Below, piece after piece: positions 1-6,940 of a stretch of DNA of 12,861 bases. Both the position numbers and the translations under genes were made by a program. Each line of letters opens with the position of its first letter. The first letter of the stretch is position 1. This DNA comes from Candidatus Omnitrophota bacterium (GTDB lineage: Bacteria > Omnitrophota > Gorgyraeia > Gorgyraeales > Gorgyraeaceae), in the NCBI GenBank assembly GCA_013202925.1, contig JABMRA010000105.1, forward strand, positions 1-12,861, written 5' to 3'. Below the pieces are notes generated by a model. It had not been told where the DNA came from. It did not search any database and worked only from the letters and a program-made list of their open reading frames with translations.

Positions 1-1
1 A

Positions 2-124
2 TTCTCGAAGGAGAAGCTGGAGAAAGACCTTTTGAATATAATGAAGACGATCGCGTATCTCAGGAGAAATATGAATCCTAAGATAGCGCTTTTCAACATG
101 GCTGTAGAGCTGAAGAGAGGCTGA
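2..124 (+). CDS. holB: DNA polymerase III delta' subunit, C-terminal end (partial)
   Basis: An open frame enters from the left edge and stops at TGA 122-124, giving about 40 residues. The tail contains YLRRNMNPKIALFNMAVEL, which resembles the end of the clamp-loader delta' collar domain, where a conserved 'N.k.ale.l' helix is usual. The product would help load the sliding clamp onto DNA at the replication fork. The call also rests on context: holB directly upstream of a PSP1/YaaT gene is a well-known bacterial order, and the next start codon lies 1 bp after this stop. The ribosome binding site of the next gene (AGAGG, 116-120) lies inside this frame. The catalytic-fold and zinc regions are outside the window, so this could be another protein with a similar tail. 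Confidence 0.6.
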   Translation, partial: FSKEKLEKDLLNIMKTIAYLRRNMNPKIALFNMAVELKRG

Positions 125-125
125 C

Positions 126-911
126 ATGCGAGAGGCAATACAGGTAAAATTGAGAGAGTCAGGGAATGTACTCTGTTACGATACAAATGGCATGCGGCCC
201 AAGCTGGGGGATTATGTGATCGTTGAGGTCGAACGGGGTCAGGACTATGCTCAGGTAGTAAGAGGACAAGAGGTTATTTTAGAAAAGGACTCTGGTAAGC
301 CATTAAGGAAGATCCTGCGTATAGCAACAAAGGAGGACGCGAACAGGATAAGCGAAAACAAGAAACGCACAAAAAGCGCCTTTCAGACATGCCAGAGGAA
401 GATCCAGGAGCGCAAGCTGGATATGAAATTGATCGATGCGGAATATTCCTTTGACAGGACAAAGCTTATTTTTTATTTTACCTCCGAAGGCAGGGTGGAC
501 TTTAGGGAACTCGTCAAGGACCTCGCTCACATATTTAAGGTGAGGATAGAGTTAAGGCAGATAGGCGTCAGGGATGAGGCCAGGATGCTTGGAGGATTTA
601 GCCATTGCGGAAGGCCTCTGTGCTGCGCGAGTTTTTTAAAGGGGTTCGAGCCTGTGACGATAAGGATGGCAAAGGAGCAGAATCTTCCTTTGAATCCTTC
701 GAAGATCTCAGGGTGCTGCGGCAGGTTGATGTGCTGTCTGGGATATGAATACCAGAATTATAGAAAATATCTAAAGGGGCTTCCCAGGGAAGGGGAGCGG
801 ATAAAGACAAAGGAAGGAAAAGGCCGCGTCATAAGCGTTAATGCATTGAAGCGCAAGATAGTCGTTCGGTTGGAGGAAGGCAAACAGATCGAGCTGAATT
901 ATAACAAATAG
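126..911 (+). CDS. ricT: RicT/YaaT-like PSP1 domain protein with cysteine clusters
   Basis: 261 residues, normal for the family. The PSP1 C-terminal domain covers roughly residues 60-150 and carries the typical RGQ and 'KLIDAEYSFDRTKLIFYFTS' patterns. It is followed by two cysteine clusters: CGRPLCC (Cys161, 166, 167) and CCGRLMCC (Cys197, 198, 203, 204). In Bacillus subtilis, RicT works with RicA and RicF in an iron-sulfur complex that promotes RNase Y-dependent mRNA maturation and affects sporulation and competence. No ricA or ricF gene is seen here, so only the fold and the likely metal binding are supported for this organism. The start ATG has AGAGG 5 bp upstream and follows holB by 1 bp, which suggests coupled translation. 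The last three codons and the TAG stop lie in a dispersed repeat (from base 900), so the native C-terminus may have been replaced. Confidence 0.88.
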   Translation: MREAIQVKLRESGNVLCYDTNGMRPKLGDYVIVEVERGQDYAQVVRGQEVILEKDSGKPLRKILRIATKEDANRISENKKRTKSAFQTCQRKIQERKLDMKLIDAEYSFDRTKLIFYFTSEGRVDFRELVKDLAHIFKVRIELRQIGVRDEARMLGGFSHCGRPLCCASFLKGFEPVTIRMAKEQNLPLNPSKISGCCGRLMCCLGYEYQNYRKYLKGLPREGERIKTKEGKGRVISVNALKRKIVVRLEEGKQIELNYNK

Positions 912-1048
912 GTGCCAGTAACCAATTAGTAACCCGTAACCAGTAACTAGTAACTAGGAATTTTTAAAAATACTGCTTACATGGCTTTTAAGCTCCTTAT
1001 TCCTGGTTACCGGTTACGAGTTACTGGTTCCTGATTAGTGGCTACTAA
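900..1048. repeat. TAACC-type long inverted repeat, copy A
   Basis: This fills the whole ricT-metG gap and 12 bp of the ricT 3' end. The left arm (900-960) is built from short units of the form GTAACC/AGTAAC and matches 4650-4710 at 59 of 61 positions; the differences are at 914/4664 and 955/4705. The right arm (1000-1048) is made of the complementary units TTCCTGGTTAC and GGTTACGAG, so the two arms could pair into a long imperfect hairpin around an AT-rich centre (961-999). The central segment does not match that of copy B. The right arm runs directly into the metG start codon and leaves no recognisable ribosome binding site. No encoded protein is seen. Confidence 0.85.
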
Positions 1049-2584
1049 ATGATGAAATTCTACATCACCACTCCTTTATATTATGTAAACGGAAACCCGC
1101 ATATAGGGCATTCCTATACCAATATCGCCTGTGATGCGCTGGCCCGATATAGGCGCTTCAGGGGCGATGAGGTCTTGTTCACTACAGGGACTGATGAGCA
1201 TGGCCAGAAGATAAAAGAGGCAGCTGATGCAAAAGGTATGGAGCCAAGCAAGTTTGTAGATAACGTTGTGCCGAGATTTAAAGCCCTGTGGAAAAAGCTC
1301 AACATCTCTTACGATGATTTTATTCGCACCACGGAGAAGAGACATGGCGAGGTCGTGAAGAAGCTCCTGGAGATGTTTTATAAGAATGGGGACCTGTACG
1401 AAGGCGAGTACAGCGGGTGGTATTGCACGCCGTGCGAAAGTTTTTGGACAGGGACGCAGCTCGTTGACGGAAATTGCCCTGACTGTAAGAGGCCGGTGGA
1501 ACATATAAAAGAGAAGAATTTCTTTTTCAGGATTTCAAAATACCAAAAGTGGCTCATAGATTACATTGATTCGCACGAGGATTTTATCCTGCCGAAGATA
1601 AGGCGCAATGAGGTCCTGAGTTTTCTTAAAATGCCTTTGAACGACCTGTGTATATCGAGGCCGAGGAACAGATTGTCGTGGGGAATAGACATTCCTTTCA
1701 GCAAGGACCATGTTACGTATGTATGGTTTGACGCGCTTATAAATTATATAACCGTATGCGGATACGGTTATGATCCTGCTAAATTTAAAAAGTTCTGGCC
1801 GGCCGACGTGCATATGATAGGCAAGGATATTTTGAGGATGCACGCTATTAACTGGCCTATCATGCTTCATGCCGCAGGCCTTGAGCCGCCGCGGCGGATC
1901 TTTGCGCACGGCTGGTGGAAGATGGGCGGTGCAAAGATGTCCAAGTCCAAGGGTAATATCATAGACCCCGTTGAGATGGTTGATAGATTCGGCGTAGACG
2001 CATACAGGTTCTTTCTTTTAAGAGAAGTGCCGTTTGGTGTGGACGGTTCTTTTTCAGAGGAGGCGCTTATTTCCAGGATAAACAGTGACCTTGCCAATGA
2101 CCTGGGGAATCTCCTGCACAGGACCTTGTCTATGATAGACAAATATTTTTCCGGCAAAGTGCCTAAAAGAAGAAGTCTCAAATACGTGGACGAGGTCACA
2201 AGGAATCTCGTTGATAAGGCAAAAGGCCTGGGGCCTGAGATCACATCAGCAATGGACAGGATAAATTTCAGTCAGGCCATTGCGGCTATATGGGTCCTGG
2301 TAAATACTGCAAATAAATTCATAGAGCAGAAGGCGCCGTGGAGATTGTCCAAGGAAAACAAGACCCAGGAGCTCCAGGACATGATGTATGACCTGTATGA
2401 GGTCTTGAGGATCGTGTCTGTATCCTTGTGGCCGTTTCTGCCGATGACTTCAGAGGAGATGACGCGGCAGCTCGGCCTTGGAGAGACAAAAAAGAGAAGC
2501 CCGAAGGATTTATCCTGGGGCTTAGCAAAGTCAGGGACGAAGATCAACAAGGGCAAACCCTTGTTTCCCAGAATAGAGAGTTAG
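1049..2584 (+). CDS. metG: Methionyl-tRNA synthetase
   Basis: 511 residues; charges tRNA-Met with methionine in the cytoplasm. Class I signatures are clear: HIGH at residues 18-21 in PHIGHS, and KMSKS at 296-300 in AKMSKSKGN. The connective-peptide zinc knuckle has Cys126-x2-Cys129 and Cys143-x2-Cys146, i.e. one zinc site. WFDALINYI and the anticodon-domain segments NDLGNLLHRTL and FIEQKAPW are typical. The protein ends at about 511 residues, so it lacks the C-terminal Trbp111-like dimerisation/tRNA-binding domain that many longer MetRS have; that domain may be absent or encoded elsewhere. ATG 1049 is followed by a second ATG at 1052; either is possible. No Shine-Dalgarno is visible because repeat copy A abuts the start. 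No T-box or SAM riboswitch is seen upstream. The next gene follows after 18 bp. Confidence 0.97.
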   Translation: MMKFYITTPLYYVNGNPHIGHSYTNIACDALARYRRFRGDEVLFTTGTDEHGQKIKEAADAKGMEPSKFVDNVVPRFKALWKKLNISYDDFIRTTEKRHGEVVKKLLEMFYKNGDLYEGEYSGWYCTPCESFWTGTQLVDGNCPDCKRPVEHIKEKNFFFRISKYQKWLIDYIDSHEDFILPKIRRNEVLSFLKMPLNDLCISRPRNRLSWGIDIPFSKDHVTYVWFDALINYITVCGYGYDPAKFKKFWPADVHMIGKDILRMHAINWPIMLHAAGLEPPRRIFAHGWWKMGGAKMSKSKGNIIDPVEMVDRFGVDAYRFFLLREVPFGVDGSFSEEALISRINSDLANDLGNLLHRTLSMIDKYFSGKVPKRRSLKYVDEVTRNLVDKAKGLGPEITSAMDRINFSQAIAAIWVLVNTANKFIEQKAPWRLSKENKTQELQDMMYDLYEVLRIVSVSLWPFLPMTSEEMTRQLGLGETKKRSPKDLSWGLAKSGTKINKGKPLFPRIES

Positions 2585-2602
2585 ATATTGAAGGAGCATA
2601 GC

Positions 2603-3760
2603 ATGAGACACATTTATTTAGATCACAACGCAACCTCGCCTGTCAGGAAAGAAGTGCTGGATGCAATGATGCCGTATTTGCTGGATCAATACGGAAATGC
2701 CTCGAGCGTGCATTCAAAAGGACAGGCCGCGGCCAGGGCAGTGGAACACTCGCGGGAAATAATAGGCAATGCCATAGGCACAGAGTCAGTGGATATAGTA
2801 TTTACTTCAGGCGGCACAGAGGCTGATAATTTTGCCATAAAGGGCGTGGCAATGGCGAATCTTGAAAAAGGCAGGCATATAATAACCAGCGAGACAGAGC
2901 ACCCCGCAGTTTTGGATACCTGCGAATTCGTGGAAAAAGAACTTGGTTTTGATGTTACTTATTTGCCTGTTGATAAATACGGCGTAGTGGATTTAGATAA
3001 ACTGAAGGAATCCATAAGAAAGGACACGGTCCTTATCTCCGTGATGTTTGCCAATAATGAAGTGGGCACGATTCAGCCGGTTAAGGAGATCGCAAAGATC
3101 GCAAAGAAGAACGGGATATATTTTCACACAGATGCAGTCCAGGCGCTGGGCAAAGAGCACATAGATGTCGAGGACCTGGGCATTGACCTCTGTTCGTTTT
3201 CGGCACATAAATTAAACGGCCCAAAAGGGATCGGCGCCCTCTATGTAAGGAAAGGCGTGAATATCATGCCTTATCAGAGCGGCGGACATCATGAGAGGAA
3301 AAGGAGGGCAGGGACCTTAAACGTGCCCGGTATAGTGGGTTTTGCAAAGGCATTGGAGATAGCGGCCAGGGATATGAAAAAGTCCGGCAAACACATGAAG
3401 AGACTTGCGAAAAAATTTCTCACGGGTTTACAGGGGCAGTTGAGCGAGATATATTTGAACGGTCACCCGGAACACCGGCTTTCAAGCACCCTGAACATCA
3501 GTTTTAGATATATCGAGGGCGAATCCCTGCTTTTGAATTTTGATATGAAAGGCATTTTTGTATCCACTGGCTCTGCCTGCACGTCCGGTTCCTTGGAGCC
3601 TTCGCATGTGTTGACCGCTATGAAAGTCCCGCCAGACACCTCTCAGGGGTCTATAAGATTTTCATTTGGTTATGAGAATACAGAGGAGGAAGTGGATTAC
3701 TGTCTGGTTGAAATCCCGCCCATAGTAAAAAGACTCAGAGAGATGTCTCCATTATGCTGA
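2603..3760 (+). CDS. nifS: Cysteine desulfurase (NifS/IscS family)
   Basis: 385 residues from ATG 2603. I chose this start over TTG 2588 because AAGGAG (2591-2596) sits 6 bp before the ATG and MRHIYLDHNATSPV is the usual N-terminus. It is a fold type I PLP enzyme that removes sulfur from L-cysteine as an enzyme persulfide for Fe-S clusters, tRNA thiolation or cofactors. Visible landmarks are the cofactor-stacking His in SETEHPAV, Asp in HTDAVQALG, the PLP lysine K203 in SAHKLNGPKG, and the catalytic cysteine C326 in STGSACTSGSLEPSHVL. The active-site loop is of the long IscS/NifS type, not the SufS type. No iscU, nifU or thiI-like partner is adjacent, so its sulfur acceptor is unknown. Its position 18 bp after metG suggests co-transcription. 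Confidence 0.95.
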   Translation: MRHIYLDHNATSPVRKEVLDAMMPYLLDQYGNASSVHSKGQAAARAVEHSREIIGNAIGTESVDIVFTSGGTEADNFAIKGVAMANLEKGRHIITSETEHPAVLDTCEFVEKELGFDVTYLPVDKYGVVDLDKLKESIRKDTVLISVMFANNEVGTIQPVKEIAKIAKKNGIYFHTDAVQALGKEHIDVEDLGIDLCSFSAHKLNGPKGIGALYVRKGVNIMPYQSGGHHERKRRAGTLNVPGIVGFAKALEIAARDMKKSGKHMKRLAKKFLTGLQGQLSEIYLNGHPEHRLSSTLNISFRYIEGESLLLNFDMKGIFVSTGSACTSGSLEPSHVLTAMKVPPDTSQGSIRFSFGYENTEEEVDYCLVEIPPIVKRLREMSPLC

Positions 3761-3889
3761 TTAGATACACAGATAATCGCAGATCTCGAGTAAGCAGGAA
3801 TGTCTTAAATACACAGATGATCACAGAAGGATTTTATCTGTGGTTATCTTGTATCTTTTAATCTGCGATAATCTGTGTAATAAAAATAT
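3761..3889. repeat. Nested ACACAGATAATC inverted repeat
   Basis: The nifS-tatD gap is almost wholly repeat. A unit of about 18 bp appears four times: forward at 3767-3784 (ACACAGATAATCGCAGAT) and 3809-3827, and inverted at 3837-3854 and 3861-3878. The outer pair matches at 17 of 18 positions. The inner pair is imperfect, with one deletion and two substitutions. Together they could fold as one hairpin inside another. The right end lies 11 bp before the tatD start codon, leaving no Shine-Dalgarno. No open frame, clear promoter or T-tract terminator is seen in it. Confidence 0.85.
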
Positions 3890-4654
3890 ATGTTAATAGA
3901 TACGCACTGCCATTTAGACTTCAAGGATTTCGCGTCTGACAGGCAAGAGGTCATTAAGCGTTCAAGGGCAGAGGGTGTTGGCCTTATGATCAATGTCGGT
4001 TCGAGTCTTGAAGGGACGCTGAGCTCCATAGAGATCGCAGAGAAAAATGAGTTTATCTATGCCGCAGCCGGGATCCATCCGCATGACGCGGATAATGTAA
4101 GCGAGGCGGATTTAGAGGTGCTTAAAAAGTGTTTTGAGAGGGAAAAGGTCGTTGCTGTCGGAGAGATAGGGCTCGATTACTATAGAAATATTTCTTCAAA
4201 AGACGGCCAGAAGAGATTATTTACAAAACTCCTCGATGAGGCAAAGGCAAGGGACCTGCCTGTGATCATACATAACCGCGACGCGCATCAGGATACCCTG
4301 GCGATCTTGAAGGATGTAATGGGCGGGACCGTAAAAGGCGTGATGCACTGCTTTTCAGGAGACAGGGCGTTTCTCGAAAACTGCCTGGGCATGGGGCTCT
4401 TTGTTTCATTCACCTGCAACCTTACATTCAAAAATGCCGACAGGCTAAGGGAGATCGCAGGGCTTGTGCCGATAGAAATGCTGCTTCTGGAGACCGACGC
4501 GCCGTTTTTGGCGCCGCAGGTCTTCCGCGGCAGGCGCAACGAACCCAGCTACGTCAGATACCTGGCAGAAGAGATCGCCAGGATAAAGGGCTTGAGTTTC
4601 GACCAAGTGGCAGATGGCACCACAAATAACGCCAAGAAATTATTCGGACTATAA
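3890..4654 (+). CDS. tatD: TatD family metal-dependent deoxyribonuclease
   Basis: 254 residues, standard for the family. It is a TIM-barrel amidohydrolase-type nuclease; family members have 3'-5' exonuclease activity on DNA or RNA and D-Tyr-tRNA deacylase activity has been reported for some. All expected metal ligands are visible: His6 and His8 (DTHCHLD), Glu92 (GEIGLDYY), His128 (VIIHNRDA), His153 (MHCFSG) and Asp203 (LETDAPFLAP). The start is fixed by an in-frame TAA at 3881-3883, only 6 bp before ATG 3890. No ribosome binding site is evident; the upstream DNA is repeat. The TAA stop (4652-4654) falls inside the next repeat. tatD after metG is a common bacterial order; here a cysteine desulfurase gene lies between them. 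Confidence 0.95.
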   Translation: MLIDTHCHLDFKDFASDRQEVIKRSRAEGVGLMINVGSSLEGTLSSIEIAEKNEFIYAAAGIHPHDADNVSEADLEVLKKCFEREKVVAVGEIGLDYYRNISSKDGQKRLFTKLLDEAKARDLPVIIHNRDAHQDTLAILKDVMGGTVKGVMHCFSGDRAFLENCLGMGLFVSFTCNLTFKNADRLREIAGLVPIEMLLLETDAPFLAPQVFRGRRNEPSYVRYLAEEIARIKGLSFDQVADGTTNNAKKLFGL

Positions 4655-4780
4655 CAAATAGGTACCAGTAACCAATTAGTAACCCGTAACCAGTAACTAG
4701 TAACCAGGAACAAAAAACTTAATTCCTGGTTACTGGTTACGAGTTCCTGGTTACTGGTTACGGATTCCTGGTTACTAAGC
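4650..4780. repeat. TAACC-type long inverted repeat, copy B
   Basis: Second copy of the element found before metG. The left arm (4650-4710) is 59/61 identical to 900-960. The right arm is a tandem of a 21-bp unit beginning TTCCTGGTTACTGG: 4723-4743, 4744-4764, and a partial third at 4765-4779. Left and right arms are complementary in their TAACC/GGTTA units, so a long hairpin is possible with a short centre (CAAAAAACTTAA, 4711-4722). The left edge covers the tatD stop codon. The right edge is followed by 16 bp leading to the membrane protein gene. Confidence 0.87.
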
Positions 4781-4796
4781 AAGGGTATCACGGGGG

Positions 4797-5822
4797 ATGA
4801 TGTTAAATTTTATCCGGAGAGAGAAACTATATGTCGCGATGCTCCTTTTTATCCTGGCCGTAAATGTGATGAGCCCCGGCAGGACAGAGAAGGCGCAGGC
4901 AGAGGGAAGGCCTAATCTCTCGACCATGACCTTCAAGGAAATCGGCGTCACAGAAGAGCGGGTCAGGGAATATTTCGAATCCGAAGGGCCCGGCGCGATA
5001 TTTTTTAAATACTCAATAGCCTTCGCGTTTTTTATATTTATACTGTCGATCGTATTGAATCTGAGTTTTATTTTTCGCGGCAAAAAGGTCGACCTCAAGG
5101 CCTTGCCTTACAAGGCCCCTGTATCGTGGGGTATTCCGGACCTGATCAAGGCAGGCATCATCATTATCTTCGCAAGTTATATTATAGGAATAGGCGAGGG
5201 CCTTGTATCAAAGATGTTTGATCTTGATCTCGGATTGAATCAGCGCATGATCATCGGCACGTTTTTTATAGATATGAGCGTGGCGGCGGTGGTATTGTAT
5301 TTTGTAATAGTTAAATGCAGGGAGAGGCTGTGGACCCTGGGCCTGGGATTCGAATCTGTTTTCAGTAATATCCTGACAGGCATCACCTCGTATATCTTTA
5401 TTCTGCCCATTTTATTTCTTACCCTGTTCTTATCCATGTGGGTCTTAAATCTCATGGGTTACTCGCCGCCGCCGCAGCCTGTGTTTGAGGTGTTTATGGA
5501 AGAAAAGAGCGGCGGGATGCTTTTATTTTTGACGCTCTTTGTCTCCATGTTCGGACCTGTTATCGAAGAGATGTTTTTCAGGGGGTTTATGTACAGCGCT
5601 ATAAAGAAACACCTTGGGTTTTTAGGGGCGGCATTTTTGAGCGCGTCTATTTTTAGCATCCTGCATACGAACATAGTCGGGTTTCTGCCTATCATGGCCC
5701 TGGGCGTACTCCTTGCGTATCTTTACGAAAAGACAGGTTCGCTCGTCGCGCCAATGGCGGTCCATATATTGCACAATTCCATTATCGTGGCCTTTGTATT
5801 TTTCATAAAAGAACTGGTATGA
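4797..5822 (+). CDS. CPBP (CAAX/Abi-type) intramembrane metalloprotease
   Basis: 341 residues, strongly hydrophobic. One membrane segment or signal anchor lies near residues 11-26; a polar stretch follows (about 28-68), and then several membrane helices (about 70-93, 118-135, 153-172, 195-220, 240-255, 275-335). The catalytic signature of the CPBP family is present: EEMFFR (Glu257, Glu258, Arg262), the second motif His290 in FSILH, and the third motif HILHN (His326, Asn327). Rce1-like relatives cleave prenylated proteins; bacterial members have varied or unknown substrates, some linked to bacteriocin immunity. Nothing here points to a bacteriocin. ATG 4797 or 4800 could start; GGGGG lies immediately upstream, favouring 4800 slightly. 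The stop overlaps the next start (ATGA, 5819-5822), so translation is probably coupled to the ferredoxin-like protein. Confidence 0.85.
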   Translation: MMLNFIRREKLYVAMLLFILAVNVMSPGRTEKAQAEGRPNLSTMTFKEIGVTEERVREYFESEGPGAIFFKYSIAFAFFIFILSIVLNLSFIFRGKKVDLKALPYKAPVSWGIPDLIKAGIIIIFASYIIGIGEGLVSKMFDLDLGLNQRMIIGTFFIDMSVAAVVLYFVIVKCRERLWTLGLGFESVFSNILTGITSYIFILPILFLTLFLSMWVLNLMGYSPPPQPVFEVFMEEKSGGMLLFLTLFVSMFGPVIEEMFFRGFMYSAIKKHLGFLGAAFLSASIFSILHTNIVGFLPIMALGVLLAYLYEKTGSLVAPMAVHILHNSIIVAFVFFIKELV

Positions 5823-6922
5823 AGACGCGGGTTTCGATTGTAAGATGCAGGGCATATGATCCTCGAGAGGTCCAGACAGCTGCAGGAAAGGCCTTTGAGC
5901 TTTTGGGCGGCATTTCCTCATTTGTTAAAAAAGGGGAAAGGGTTATTGTAAAGCCCAATATCCTTTCAGGCAGAGGGCCTGAGCACGGGGTAAATACGCA
6001 TATTGAGGTTGTGCGTGCTGTTGTGAAGCTCGTGAAGCAGTGCGGGGCCCAGCCTGTAATAGCTGATAATCCAGGCGGCTCAATAAGCGCCAAGGATGCG
6101 TATGAATCCTCAGGCATGGCAGCTGTTGCAAATGAGGAAGGCGCTGAACTTGGAGAAACCAAAGCAGTCAGGATGGTAAAAGGCCTGTCGATCTCTTCTT
6201 ATTTTTTCGAATGTGATAAGATTATTTCTGTGCCAAAGATGAAGACACATTCCCTTATGTGTCTTACAGGGGCGATCAAGAATATGTACGGCGCAGTATC
6301 AGGACTCAATAAGACGCAATGCCATAAGAGATTTCCCGCGCCAGAGGAATTTGCCAGTGTCTTGATAGATGTCTTCGAGGCTGTGCAGCCGCATCTTGTC
6401 TTGATGGACGGGGTGATTGCAATGCACGGGGACGGCCCTGCCGCCGGGCAATTAAAGGATGCAGGACTTTTAGTGGCTGGCCAGGATAGCGTGGCTGTAG
6501 ATAGCGTGTTTTCTTGTTTAGCAGGGATCGATCCATTTGACATCCTGACCACAAAAGAGGCGAATAGGAGAGGGCTTGGAGAAATAGACCTGGACAATAT
6601 CGAGATCGCAGGTGAAGGGCTAGAAGAGAGTTTTATAAGAGGATTTAAGCTGCCGCGTACAAGCGTTGCCATGAATTTGCCGGGCCCGGTCGTCAAGGCC
6701 CTGGCGAGTTTTGTGAAATTCGGGCCATATATAAATGAGCGCCTTTGTAAAAAATGCATGGTCTGCCAGGAGACCTGTCCTGTATCAGCGATCACTATAG
6801 ATGAAAAAAGGTCCAGGATAGATTATCAGCTGTGTATAAGGTGCATGTGCTGTCATGAGGTCTGCCCTTACAAAGCTATAGAGTTAAAGAGAAACATCCT
6901 GGCCAGGGTCCTTGGCCTATAG
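5819..6922 (+). CDS. DUF362 protein with two C-terminal [4Fe-4S] ferredoxin motifs
   Basis: 367 residues. Residues about 1-290 match the DUF362 pattern: VIVKPNIL, a 'GVNTHIEVVRAVVKLVKQ' helix, IADNPGG, and VPKMKTHSLMCLTGAIKNMYG. The C-terminus has two bacterial ferredoxin motifs of the form C-x2-C-x2-C-x3-CP: Cys310, 313, 316, 320 and Cys339, 342, 345, 349, each expected to bind one [4Fe-4S] cluster. DUF362-ferredoxin fusions are widespread in anaerobes and generally lack an assigned reaction; a redox role in the cytoplasm is inference. No membrane segment is clear. The start overlaps the stop of the CPBP gene by 4 bp, and mtnA follows after 18 bp, so it is part of the same transcript. The cluster motifs suggest an anaerobic or low-oxygen lifestyle but do not prove it. 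Confidence 0.9.
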   Translation: MKTRVSIVRCRAYDPREVQTAAGKAFELLGGISSFVKKGERVIVKPNILSGRGPEHGVNTHIEVVRAVVKLVKQCGAQPVIADNPGGSISAKDAYESSGMAAVANEEGAELGETKAVRMVKGLSISSYFFECDKIISVPKMKTHSLMCLTGAIKNMYGAVSGLNKTQCHKRFPAPEEFASVLIDVFEAVQPHLVLMDGVIAMHGDGPAAGQLKDAGLLVAGQDSVAVDSVFSCLAGIDPFDILTTKEANRRGLGEIDLDNIEIAGEGLEESFIRGFKLPRTSVAMNLPGPVVKALASFVKFGPYINERLCKKCMVCQETCPVSAITIDEKRSRIDYQLCIRCMCCHEVCPYKAIELKRNILARVLGL

Positions 6923-6940
6923 AAACTTGAGGAGATGATT

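Noticed and set aside
900..1048. T-box or SAM riboswitch upstream of metG
   Set aside because: No T-box sequence, specifier loop or SAM-I core pattern is visible; the gap is explained by the TAACC repeat, which also occurs before an unrelated gene.
2588..2602. TTG start at 2588 for the cysteine desulfurase
   Set aside because: It would place the AAGGAG ribosome binding site inside the coding region; ATG 2603 has ideal spacing and the family-typical N-terminus.
4650..4780. CRISPR-like array, suggested by regularly repeated units
   Set aside because: Units are 7-21 bp and contiguous with no unique spacers, and they form inverted arms; no cas genes are present.
4797..5822. Defence (Abi) or bacteriocin-immunity gene, based on the CPBP family
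   Set aside because: No bacteriocin, toxin, restriction or phage-related gene is nearby; surroundings are housekeeping genes.
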